Shown: piece after piece, positions 53,280 to 61,406 of the stretch
Layout of the letters: each line of letters opens with the position of its first letter
Position numbering within the stretch: the stretch's first letter is position 1
NCBI GenBank assembly: GCA_044358835.1
Contig: JBIKNF010000006.1
Location: forward strand, 28,600 to 92,599
Length of the DNA stretch: 64,000 bases
Origin: JAJTHC01 sp044358835
Lineage (GTDB): Bacteria > Cyanobacteriota > Vampirovibrionia > Vampirovibrionales > JAJTHC01
Reading direction: 5' to 3'
Made by a program: the position numbers and the translations under genes
Notes under the pieces: model-generated
What the model saw: only the letters and a program-made list of their open reading frames with translations
Told to the model about the DNA's origin: nothing
Databases searched by the model: none

Positions 53280-54404
53280 TTACAACAGTTCTTCCAAAAA
53301 CGCCAGAATATGAGGCACACTGGCGTTATTTCCAAAGGGGGACACCGCGTTTTTGACCTGTTGAAGAAACGCTGAATCTTCTAACAAGCAAAGCATCCCT
53401 GCTCTGACGGCTTCTGCGCCGTATTGACAATCGAGCACATTAGTGGCCCGTTCCCTACCGGCTTGGCGTGGCCCGATATTGAGGCACGGTTTTTGGTAAA
53501 ACACGCTTTCATACAGCCCTGAACTGGAATTGCCGACCACGCCCACACAATGAAACAAGGCTTCTTGGTAGCGTGCCTGCCCCAAGTGCTTGACCCAGTG
53601 AATGGTGGGATGCGTCTTTTGTGAATGTTCAATTACGGCTTGAAAATCATCGCCATAGGCGTCTTGATTGGGGTAGGTGGCGAGCACCTGTATCCCTTCA
53701 AAAGACGCCAAGGCGTCAAGGCTCGCTTTAAAATGTTCCACACTAGCAGGGCCTTCCGCCCCTACAGGATGTTGCGTAAACAACACAAAAGGCGTTTGTG
53801 GATTCAATCCCAGCTCGTCACAAAAGCTTTGATAAGACTTGTGGCTGGCGCTTAAGGCATTGTCCACCGCTAAAGACGCACTTTTTAGCGCGTGGGACGG
53901 CTTAATTAAGCCTTGTTGAAGCAAGCGTGTGTGACTACTTTGCGAAAAGCAGACGGCATAAGTGGCCAAGCTTGAAATGGCAAAGCGCAGACGATCATCC
54001 ACACATCCGCCTTCGGTGGTATCGCCTGCCGCGAGGTGAACCAGTGGAAGACCTAAGGAAAAAGTGGCCAGAGTAATGCCCATGGCTTCCATGCGATCCC
54101 CCAAAACCAGTACGGCATCTGGCGGGGGGCAAGCTGTTTGAAGGGCGTGGGTCATGGCGATTTGATGCGCACTGATTTGTGAAGACACGTGATGAGTCGT
54201 TTCTTTAGGTAGGCTTAAAATATGCCTACGAATGCCCTGTATTTGCGCCGTTTCAGCAAAACTTTCCGCATTATGCAAGTGCTCTCCGCCAATCAGCAAG
54301 CTCACGTCAAAATCAACGTGATCGCACAAGCCCAAAAGCAAGGGGTGCAATAGGCCGTATTCCGCCCGATTGCCCGTAAACACCCAAATAGGCTTAGTCG
54401 GCAC
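53280..54404 (-). CDS. NeuC/LegG-type UDP-N-acetylglucosamine 2-epimerase (hydrolysing)
   Basis: The 374-residue GT-B-like enzyme has VFTGNRAEYGLL, LVLGDRMEAMGI, HLAAGDTTEGG and GNSSSGLYESVF, the signatures of NeuC/WecB-type epimerases. NeuC-type enzymes start sialic or legionaminic acid synthesis. The start is GTG, with AAAGGAG separated from it by T plus eight C, inside the end of mtnB, so the two genes overlap by 11 bases. Functionally it would fit the aminotransferase and acetyltransferases at 37830-41015. No neuA or neuB is seen. Confidence 0.88.
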   Translation of the reverse strand: MPTKPIWVFTGNRAEYGLLHPLLLGLCDHVDFDVSLLIGGEHLHNAESFAETAQIQGIRRHILSLPKETTHHVSSQISAHQIAMTHALQTACPPPDAVLVLGDRMEAMGITLATFSLGLPLVHLAAGDTTEGGCVDDRLRFAISSLATYAVCFSQSSHTRLLQQGLIKPSHALKSASLAVDNALSASHKSYQSFCDELGLNPQTPFVLFTQHPVGAEGPASVEHFKASLDALASFEGIQVLATYPNQDAYGDDFQAVIEHSQKTHPTIHWVKHLGQARYQEALFHCVGVVGNSSSGLYESVFYQKPCLNIGPRQAGRERATNVLDCQYGAEAVRAGMLCLLEDSAFLQQVKNAVSPFGNNASVPHILAFLEELL

Positions 54405-55092
54405 GGGGGGGGACTCCTTTGGCTAAGGTGTCCCAAACCTGCTGTTGAAAGAGGAATTCGAGGACTTCGACATGGCGTCTGGCGTCTTGCGGTGTGGCCC
54501 CCCAAGCGTAAAGGCCATGGCCTTCAATAAAAAAGGCCGGAATACGGAGTGTAGACCATAAGGGGGCGAGAACGGTGCATAAGTCTTGCATCGATTGTGT
54601 ATTTGGCAAAACGACTAAGCCCACTTCCACGTCATGCGTGTTAAAGCCCAGCCCTTTAATCATTTCAATGGCAGGTAAGGCCAATACACGGACTTGACCC
54701 GCTTGTTGACGAGACATCCATGTGCCGTAGGGGGGATGCACATGGTACACCACCTGTGCGGTTTTAACGTGGTGATAAATCGCCTCATGCACCAAGCTTT
54801 CATCCGAAGGTTTGCGCGTTTCGTTTTGGTGGGCATAGCGTAAACCAGCACCTAAGTGAATGAAATCTTCTACGCTTAAGCGTCCTTTGTCTAACCCACT
54901 AGCACTGACCCAGTACGTGGATTCATGGCCACCCTTTGAATCAGGGCTTCGTATAGAAAAATTGCCCGAAGTGCCTAAAAGCCAGCCTCGCTGAGCGAAG
55001 GCGTGGGCATCTCGGCAAAGATCTTCTGCAAAATACGAATGCTTAAACACGAAAGATTGCCAGCTGCGACGGAGGTGGAGAGGAACAGTCAT
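54394..55092 (-). CDS. mtnB: Methylthioribulose-1-phosphate dehydratase (MtnB)-like class II aldolase
   Basis: The 232-residue protein matches MtnB: TSGNFSIR, WVSASGLDKGRL, KPSDESLVHEAIY, HVHPPYGTWMS with zinc His residues, EMIKGLGF and GHGLYAWGATPQDARRHVEVLEFL. It dehydrates 5-methylthioribulose 1-phosphate in methionine salvage. Other mtn genes are absent nearby. It overlaps the neuC-like gene, an odd pairing; a sugar aldolase role is possible but the WVSASGLDKG block favours MtnB. Confidence 0.88.
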   Translation of the reverse strand: MTVPLHLRRSWQSFVFKHSYFAEDLCRDAHAFAQRGWLLGTSGNFSIRSPDSKGGHESTYWVSASGLDKGRLSVEDFIHLGAGLRYAHQNETRKPSDESLVHEAIYHHVKTAQVVYHVHPPYGTWMSRQQAGQVRVLALPAIEMIKGLGFNTHDVEVGLVVLPNTQSMQDLCTVLAPLWSTLRIPAFFIEGHGLYAWGATPQDARRHVEVLEFLFQQQVWDTLAKGVPPRAD

Positions 55093-55302
55093 ACAAAATC
55101 CTTACGCGCGAAGGGGCGAAAGCCCTGCTATAGAAGGCCATTGGCTCGCCATAGGGGTGTGGTATTCATCCGTAAAGTGATGTTTTGTTGGCGTTGAAGA
55201 GTCACAGGGCATAGAGGAATACCTTTTAGGGTTCAGAATGATGGATACTCTTTACTATACCATAAAAACACACAAAAGACTTTAAACCCCCCGCCACAGA
55301 TG

Positions 55303-55371
55303 TAAAGAAACGCCCTAATTTCGTGTGTCGGAAATAGACTTTCCGACACACGAAATTAGGGCGTTTCTTTA
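55303..55371. repeat. Perfect 32-bp-arm inverted repeat with GTGTGTCGG core
   Basis: TAAAGAAACGCCCTAATTTC and the following GTGTGTCGGAAA are matched base for base by the reverse complement after a five-base centre (55335-55339). It lies in the 467-base gap between mtnB and the next gene. Its right arm and centre match 21455-21495 near xseA with about three differences in 42 bases, so both belong to one dispersed family. It has no protein-coding potential and no target-site duplication that I can see. The remaining gap shows nothing else. Confidence 0.9.
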
Positions 55372-55559
55372 AAGCGTAACCGTTTTATCGTGTTTTAAAG
55401 AACTTTCTATAGCACCTTTTAAGCTGGAGCAGGTTTAAAGCCTTTGTCAACTTCTGGTAGGGGTTGAACAAACGTAGCACTGAGGCTTGCGCCTGTTTTT
55501 TGCCTCAAGTATGCGTTCTAAAAAGTCCCTTAGCACCTAATAAATAATGTGAATCCCAC

Positions 55560-57020
55560 ATGAGCAGTAAACTTAAAGCCTTTATGTTTAACACCCCGCT
55601 GACGTATACGGAATTGCGGGCGCTTAAGCATATTCAAACCCTTAAACATGTGGAAAGCCCTCATGCGGAACAACAAGTCAAGGTGGCTCAACAACAAGAA
55701 CATCACCCCAATATAAGGGTGAGCGTCAGTCAACTGAGTGAATGGCGACATCGTTCGCCGTTTTACTTTGCTGGGGTGGGGGCAGGACTCGGCCTTGTGG
55801 TGGGCATCTTCAAAGCCCTTAAATACCCGTTAACGCGCATTTACGACGACAAAGACTCAGGCCTTGAATATCAGCTGGATCTTTTTGGCCCTTGGGCTAA
55901 AAAGGCAGACTTACCTTATGGTGGGTATGATCTAAAAACATTCAAAGACGCCCATGTGCAAGAAAAATTAAGTGTCAGGCAGCGGCATCGTTCGCTATGG
56001 GATGCCTTGAACGCGTCGCCTGCCACGTATGCGCACGTCGTTCGGCGCGCCTACCAAGAAAACCGCTTTATAGACACGGACGTTCACGAGCGCCCCGGTG
56101 GGGGTATGCAGGTGAACCGTCAACTTAAAAACAAGCAGGGGGTTTTTCCTCAGTTTGAAGCACGCTTGAATTCACGGGGTGAGTTGGAAGCGTTAACCCA
56201 TTATATTCATCATCAAACTCACCAAAAAAAGCTCGAACTTACCCCTGTTACACATCAAAAAAGTCGTGCTTTGGTGACTCACGACAATCGGGCGGATTAC
56301 ACTTTTTTCTTGAACGATCACGCCCGAACCCACGTCATGGAGGTGGCCCATCCAGATACTCAGCTCAAGTATAGGGTGCAAAGTGAAGTTGAAAATGTGG
56401 GTCAATTTCATCAAACGCCTACACTAGCCACTGCAGAAGCCACTGCCAAAGTTGCTATTTTTCGTGGCGATACAGCCATCAAATGGCAAGCACTCACCCC
56501 TAAAGAACAAACCTTGATAGATCATCCGCTCTTTTTTCGCCAGCTCTTGCCTGATGATCACGACCGAAACCTTCTTAATCTTGTAGAACACATCCCCCCC
56601 CCGCTTCGAGGCAGTTCTTTCCGCCAGGACTTGTCCCAACGGTTTCGCCGCCTCATTCCTTGGAAAGACTGGCTGGGTAAACCGTTTGCTTATGTGGCCG
56701 TTTTTTCGGGTTTGGCGGTTCTGACTCAACAATTCATCCTTTCGCATCAATCCCCGTTTAGCCGATGGTTAAATGAACATGTCCAGCTTCGTCGAAATGA
56801 AGAAGCGCCCTTCATTCAATCTCAGCTAGATCACCCTAAAAAAATGCTTTATGTGAAAGACACAGGCAACGAAAGTGCAGATGCCAGCATCGGAAAAGCC
56901 TTGCGTATTTTGAGTAATTTCGGTTTAATTAAAGCATCTGTCGTCCATAAAGAAAAGAAAACACCGCAACCACGTGAAATCGCCCACACCCCAAACGAAT
57001 CCACCCCAGCACAACCCTAA
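55560..57020 (+). CDS. Unknown large membrane-associated protein C
   Basis: The 486-residue product has a helical N-terminus, a hydrophobic, Gly-rich segment near 70-90 (FYFAGVGAGLGLVVGIFKAL), a long polar middle rich in His and Gln, and a second hydrophobic stretch near 375-395 (GKPFAYVAVFSGLAVLTQQFI), ending in a Pro/Thr-rich tail. No family is known to me. It resembles proteins A and B in plan, with few membrane segments flanking a long polar middle, but I see no shared motif. A nine-C run occurs in frame (HIPPPL). Its end overlaps yraN by 47 bases. Confidence 0.7.
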   Translation: MSSKLKAFMFNTPLTYTELRALKHIQTLKHVESPHAEQQVKVAQQQEHHPNIRVSVSQLSEWRHRSPFYFAGVGAGLGLVVGIFKALKYPLTRIYDDKDSGLEYQLDLFGPWAKKADLPYGGYDLKTFKDAHVQEKLSVRQRHRSLWDALNASPATYAHVVRRAYQENRFIDTDVHERPGGGMQVNRQLKNKQGVFPQFEARLNSRGELEALTHYIHHQTHQKKLELTPVTHQKSRALVTHDNRADYTFFLNDHARTHVMEVAHPDTQLKYRVQSEVENVGQFHQTPTLATAEATAKVAIFRGDTAIKWQALTPKEQTLIDHPLFFRQLLPDDHDRNLLNLVEHIPPPLRGSSFRQDLSQRFRRLIPWKDWLGKPFAYVAVFSGLAVLTQQFILSHQSPFSRWLNEHVQLRRNEEAPFIQSQLDHPKKMLYVKDTGNESADASIGKALRILSNFGLIKASVVHKEKKTPQPREIAHTPNESTPAQP

Positions 57021-57390
57021 TCAAGCCTTAGGGTTATGGGGCGAAACCATTGCTTGCCACTTTTTAGAACGCAAGGGCTTTCGCGTCATTGACGCTCGTT
57101 TTCGCGTGCATCACCAAGGGGAAATTGATCTCATTGCCTATGATCAGCAGGACTTGGTGTTTGTGGAAGTGAAAACACGTCGAGTGCCTCACCTGCAAAC
57201 GGCGTATGAAGCGCTCACCCCGCATAAGAAAAAGGCCTTACTGGCAAGCATTGATCAATTTTTAGCAGAACATTCCACTCCTTACGACGGCTTACGCGTG
57301 GATTGGGTCATTGTGACGCATCACGCGGCGGATTCTTCGGAGGGGGCGTATGCCACGCTTGACCATGTGGTGGGGGTTGACTTATATTAG
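56974..57390 (+). CDS. yraN: YraN/UPF0102 nuclease-like protein
   Basis: The 138-residue protein has the UPF0102 core: GLWGETIACHFLERKGF, HHQGEIDLIAYD and VFVEVKTRR, i.e. the E...D...ExK restriction-endonuclease-like site, then a helix with KKKALLASIDQFL. Members are thought to act in DNA processing. It starts at GTG inside the preceding gene in another frame. Confidence 0.88.
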   Translation: MKSPTPQTNPPQHNPNQALGLWGETIACHFLERKGFRVIDARFRVHHQGEIDLIAYDQQDLVFVEVKTRRVPHLQTAYEALTPHKKKALLASIDQFLAEHSTPYDGLRVDWVIVTHHAADSSEGAYATLDHVVGVDLY

Positions 57391-57480
57391 GGGTGACTCC
57401 CTTAAATAAGCTGTTTAGTCAGCGTTCTATAGTTTAAGGTTGGGGGTGTTCTATATCATTATTTATTCAGGAATATACAC

Positions 57481-58419
57481 ATGGAAGCATGGTACGCGAT
57501 ACTCAAAGGGATGCTTCAAGGCGCCACCGAATTTATTCCCGTAAGTAGTTCAGCCCACTTGGTTTTATTTAGAACCCTCACCGATATTCTGGGTTATCCG
57601 CCCCCCAATCCCTTTGTGGATGAATTCTTCGACATTACCTTACATTTAGGCACGTTGCTTGCGGTTTTAATCTACTTTCGCCATGAAATTAGTCGTTTTA
57701 TTCATGCTGTTGTTTACAGAACCCCCACGGTTCAAGACAACAACGGGCAAGTCTGGCAAACGTTCCCCCTTCTTTGGGGGGGGTTCTTGGCCTTTAGTGT
57801 GACGTCTGTTTTTGCGTTAGTGGGCTTAAAGGGCAGTGAAGTTCTATTTGCGAAACTTCAGCACTGGCCTTTATTAAAAGGCGTGCCGGATATGACACAG
57901 TTTTACATTCACCACCCCGAATACATCGCCTTAAACCTCTTTTTAACAGGGTGCCTGCTTGCCTTTGCAGAAAAGCAGTCCGCTAAAGCAACACCCCTCC
58001 AAGAAGCTTCAACAGAAGAGGCCTTGCACCTTGCCCCCCTTCAAGTCATTAGTATAGGGGTGGCTCAATCGGTGGCGGCCATTTTTAGAGGCATCAGCCG
58101 TTCAGGTTCTACCATGGCCACCGCCTTACTTTCTGGGCTAAGCCGTCCGCAAGCGGCGCGCTTTTCGTTTTGGTTAAGCATCCCCATTTTTGGGTCGGCG
58201 GCGGTGTATGAAAGCTATAAACTGGCAAAGGTAGGCATTTCATTCGACGGCTTACCGTGGGCGTCTATCTTCTTGGGGATGCTCGCTTCCTTTGTGGTGG
58301 GGTATGCGTGTATTGCTTGGCTGTTGAAGTTGTTGGTTCGCTTTCCATTAACGGTATTTTCTTACTACTGCTGGGCGTTAAGCATTGCCATGTTTGTGTA
58401 TTATCGCGTTGCCACTTAG
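57481..58419 (+). CDS. uppP: Undecaprenyl-diphosphatase UppP (BacA)
   Basis: The 312-residue membrane enzyme has GATEFIPVSSSAHL (Glu17, Ser residues and His26) and GISRSGSTMATALLSGLSR, the two active-site blocks. It regenerates undecaprenyl phosphate at the periplasmic side for peptidoglycan and other polymers. It is longer than E. coli UppP by about 40 residues, mainly through a loop near residues 120-190. Its stop overlaps the facing hemY stop by four bases (TTAG). Confidence 0.95.
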   Translation: MEAWYAILKGMLQGATEFIPVSSSAHLVLFRTLTDILGYPPPNPFVDEFFDITLHLGTLLAVLIYFRHEISRFIHAVVYRTPTVQDNNGQVWQTFPLLWGGFLAFSVTSVFALVGLKGSEVLFAKLQHWPLLKGVPDMTQFYIHHPEYIALNLFLTGCLLAFAEKQSAKATPLQEASTEEALHLAPLQVISIGVAQSVAAIFRGISRSGSTMATALLSGLSRPQAARFSFWLSIPIFGSAAVYESYKLAKVGISFDGLPWASIFLGMLASFVVGYACIAWLLKLLVRFPLTVFSYYCWALSIAMFVYYRVAT

Positions 58420-59966
58420 TACTTTACCGTTTCTTCAGGCCATACCGCTAAAGTCGTCAAAACCCTTTCAACAGCTTGTTGAGCCGAAATAACGCACTTG
58501 TTGAGGTTAATGCCTGCCACATAATTGCCTGTAATCTGCAGACGTCCCGCAAACGAGCTTTCCAAGTCGCGCTGCACCGCGTCAATCTTTTCGTGATGCC
58601 CCACGTGATACTGCGGAATGCCTCGCATATAGGGGTATACCACATTAAACACCGATTTGGCCTTGGGGTTGAGTTGCAACATCCACTGACTTTGCTGGCT
58701 GGCTTCTCGAATGCAACGGCCGTCGTCCCACAATTTGACTTCAGGATGCAAGGCGCCTCCAAAAAAGTGGCTTAGTAATAAATGGCCTTTGGGGCAACGT
58801 TCCGGAAATAGTGAAGACGTCCATAAACTACCTAGCCATGCTTCTTGAAAAGGGTTGGCTTTTTCAAGGCATCGCAAGGTGCCAAAACCTCGACGGCGTC
58901 TGCGAACATCTTTTAAATCAAAGGCTTGGTACACCACATGAATGGGGGCATACTCTATTTGATCCAAACGTTTAGCGACTTCAGGAAGCAGAGAATCTAG
59001 TATACCCGCCGAAACGTAGGCGGGGGTGGCTAGAATTATGGCGTCCGCTTCGAGTTTTACACCGTTATTTAAGCGAATACGCCAGGCCCTGCCATGTTCA
59101 GGTTCAGGGTTGTAACGTAAATGTTCCACCCGACTGTGACGCAGTATGGCATCGTTTCCTATGAGATGAGCCAAACGAAGCACCAAGGCTTCCATGCCAT
59201 CAGGGAAGTTGAGCAAGGCGTGTTTGTGTTTTTGCATACTGGCTTTTTTCGTTGAAGCGCCTGTTTTTTTTCGTTTCAACATGGCGTGTAGCGCCCCTTT
59301 AAAGATAGAGCCATGTGTATGTTCCCATTCCACAAGGGTAGGAAAGACGCTTTGAGCAGACAGTTTAGAGGTGTCTCCCGCGTAAACGCCTGTTAAAAAG
59401 GGTTGCACCAAGCGTTTATGCACCTGTTTGCCTAAACGACGGTTCACAAACGCTTCAACCGTTTCTTCCGCTCCTTGATGTTGTGCAATCCAGGGTTCTT
59501 GCATCAATTTCAATTTGGCAGAAAGACTTAATAAGGGAGACGTTAAAAAGGCAAGGGGATCCATCGGTACTTTCACCAGTGAGGAACCTATCGTAATGTA
59601 GCGAAACTTCGCCAAGGGGGATGCCGCCAGTGGTCGCAGTTGAATGTCTTGAAGTAATTGCATTAGTTCAGTAGAAGAAGAGGGAAAGCTATTGGGCCCA
59701 GCTTCAGTGGTAAAATCCCCCCACACGTGGGTCATAATGTTACCGCCCAGTCGTTCGCTGGCTTCAAGTAAGGTTACCTGAACACCCGCTTGCTTTAATC
59801 GAAACGCCGCCACCAGCCCACATAACCCTGCCCCTATAATCACCACATGGGCTTCTTTTGAAGGTGGCGTGTGATGAAACACAAGTTCAGGACTTGGGTG
59901 TAGCGATTTTGCTTGGTCTTTTAGCGACTGAGACGTCGTACTTGTGGCATCAAAAGGCATGAACAA
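58416..59966 (-). CDS. hemY: Protoporphyrinogen oxidase (HemY type)
   Basis: The 516-residue flavoprotein has a Rossmann start VVIIGAGLCGLVAAFRLK, the LLEASERLGGNI segment, TEAGPNSFPSS, and the C-terminal FAD motif ITGNYVAGINLNKCVISAQQ. It oxidises protoporphyrinogen IX to protoporphyrin IX with oxygen, thus haem synthesis. A 35-residue N-terminal extension precedes the Rossmann fold. The gene is convergent with uppP. Confidence 0.92.
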   Translation of the reverse strand: MFMPFDATSTTSQSLKDQAKSLHPSPELVFHHTPPSKEAHVVIIGAGLCGLVAAFRLKQAGVQVTLLEASERLGGNIMTHVWGDFTTEAGPNSFPSSSTELMQLLQDIQLRPLAASPLAKFRYITIGSSLVKVPMDPLAFLTSPLLSLSAKLKLMQEPWIAQHQGAEETVEAFVNRRLGKQVHKRLVQPFLTGVYAGDTSKLSAQSVFPTLVEWEHTHGSIFKGALHAMLKRKKTGASTKKASMQKHKHALLNFPDGMEALVLRLAHLIGNDAILRHSRVEHLRYNPEPEHGRAWRIRLNNGVKLEADAIILATPAYVSAGILDSLLPEVAKRLDQIEYAPIHVVYQAFDLKDVRRRRRGFGTLRCLEKANPFQEAWLGSLWTSSLFPERCPKGHLLLSHFFGGALHPEVKLWDDGRCIREASQQSQWMLQLNPKAKSVFNVVYPYMRGIPQYHVGHHEKIDAVQRDLESSFAGRLQITGNYVAGINLNKCVISAQQAVERVLTTLAVWPEETVKY

Positions 59967-60109
59967 CTGTCCTTCAATTAAAGCATTGCTCCTTAAAGCC
60001 TACCATGAATAAGTCCCCTTTCAAGAAAAATGTATTGCGGTTTGCCTGTTTTTTTGTTAGGCTTGAAAGTGCTAAAGAGTTTAGCGCGTAATTTTTAAGG
60101 AAATCTATT

Positions 60110-61033
60110 ATGACCACTGTAATGTCTGCTCCTAGTTCTGTTTTAGACAGTCTCAATCTTTCCACAGGGAAAAAAGTGCGTTTGCAACGTCTGATGTACC
60201 AATTTGGACCCGGTAACGGTAAATTGATGATTTTACCTATTGACCAAGGTTTAGAACATGGGCCTGTTGATTTCTTTGATGACAACAACAATGTAATGGC
60301 GTGTGCGAATCCTGATTTTCAGTACAAGTTGGCCATTGCAGGAGGCTTTTCTGCCATTGCCTTACAAATTGGTTTGGCTGAAAAGTATTACCATGAATAT
60401 GCAGGTAAAGTGCCTTTGGTGTTAAAACTAAACGGTAAGACTTGCATCCCTTCAGACGATGAAGCCTTTTCACCCCTAAATGCTACCGTTGAAGATGCCG
60501 TTCGCCTAGGGGCTGACGCGGTGGGCTACACCTTGTTTGTCGGTTCTCCTCGTCAAGATGAAGACTTGGCTCAGTTTCGTGAAGTGCGTCGCGACGCTGA
60601 AAAATATGGCATGCCGATTATTATGTGGGCCTACCCTCGTGGGAAAGATGTTGACAAAAAAGGCGGTAAAAACAGCTTGTACGCCGTTCAGTATGCGGCT
60701 CGTGTTGGGGCTGAACTCGGGGCGGACATTGTAAAAGTAAACTACCCTGAAACGATTGATTCTAAGCGTAGTAGCTACCCTGCCCCTTACAATGAATTGC
60801 AATACACGGCCTTAGAAGCCGCTCAATCCGTCGTGAATGCAGCGGGTAGCAAAACCAAAGTTATTTTTTCTGGTGGTTCCAAAGTGAGTCACGATGAATT
60901 ATACGGCAACGTCCACACCGCGTTTCAATCAGGCGCGATTGGCTTGATTTTTGGTCGTAACATGTGGCAACGCCCGATGGATGAAGCCATTGACATTACC
61001 AAAAACGTCCATGACATTTTTGGTCAATACTAA
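60110..61033 (+). CDS. fbaB: Class I fructose-bisphosphate aldolase (DhnA/FbaB type)
   Basis: The 307-residue TIM barrel has ILPIDQGLEHGPVDF near the N-terminus, the Schiff-base lysine in ADIVKVNYPE, a GYTLFVGSPRQDED segment and the phosphate loop FSGGSKV. It cleaves fructose 1,6-bisphosphate without metal. It follows hemY divergently and ends before a complex gene-free stretch with hairpins. Confidence 0.93.
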   Translation: MTTVMSAPSSVLDSLNLSTGKKVRLQRLMYQFGPGNGKLMILPIDQGLEHGPVDFFDDNNNVMACANPDFQYKLAIAGGFSAIALQIGLAEKYYHEYAGKVPLVLKLNGKTCIPSDDEAFSPLNATVEDAVRLGADAVGYTLFVGSPRQDEDLAQFREVRRDAEKYGMPIIMWAYPRGKDVDKKGGKNSLYAVQYAARVGAELGADIVKVNYPETIDSKRSSYPAPYNELQYTALEAAQSVVNAAGSKTKVIFSGGSKVSHDELYGNVHTAFQSGAIGLIFGRNMWQRPMDEAIDITKNVHDIFGQY

Positions 61034-61054
61034 CTCGTTGTTTTGAATCTAACG

Positions 61055-61218
61055 CAGGCTTGATCACTCAAGCCTGAGTGGATTTCTAGCTCCGTTTTGA
61101 GCTGGTGCGTCAGAGACCTTTGCTCGCACAAAGGTTCTCCGACACCTCTAAATGCGTTTAAGGAGGGGGAAAGAGAAGGAAATTGTTGCGGCTCTCCTTC
61201 TCTTTCCCCCTCCTTAAA
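61055..61218. repeat. Cluster of three inverted repeats after fbaB
   Basis: CAGGCTTGA/TCAAGCCTG (61055-61076) forms a stem without a T-run; an imperfect stem at about 61107-61144 (GTCAGAGACCTTTG and its partner) follows; then a perfect 24-bp-arm repeat at 61157-61180/61195-61218 (TTTAAGGAGGGGGAAAGAGA and on) with a 14-base loop. The rest of the 373-base gap to murE has short open frames that I consider spurious. Confidence 0.8.
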
Positions 61219-61362
61219 AATCCTCCCCCATTCTCATCCTTTTCGCTTGCTCCACTTGCACCTGTGGGACGTCCGCAAAATCACTCGGGGATTCGCAATT
61301 CGCTCACCCGCTCGGATTTAGTGCTTGGACGTCGGCTCACGCAACGATTCATACAATCAACA

Positions 61363-61392
61363 TTTACAACAAAAATCTTATTTAACTATAAT
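61363..61392 (+). promoter_or_regulatory. Putative promoter of murE with very short leader
   Basis: TTTACA (61363-61368), 18 bases, then a perfect TATAAT (61387-61392). The expected start site would leave a leader of only about eight to ten bases before the ATG at 61407. Confidence 0.55.
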
Positions 61393-61406
61393 TTTGAGAG
61401 ACAAAG

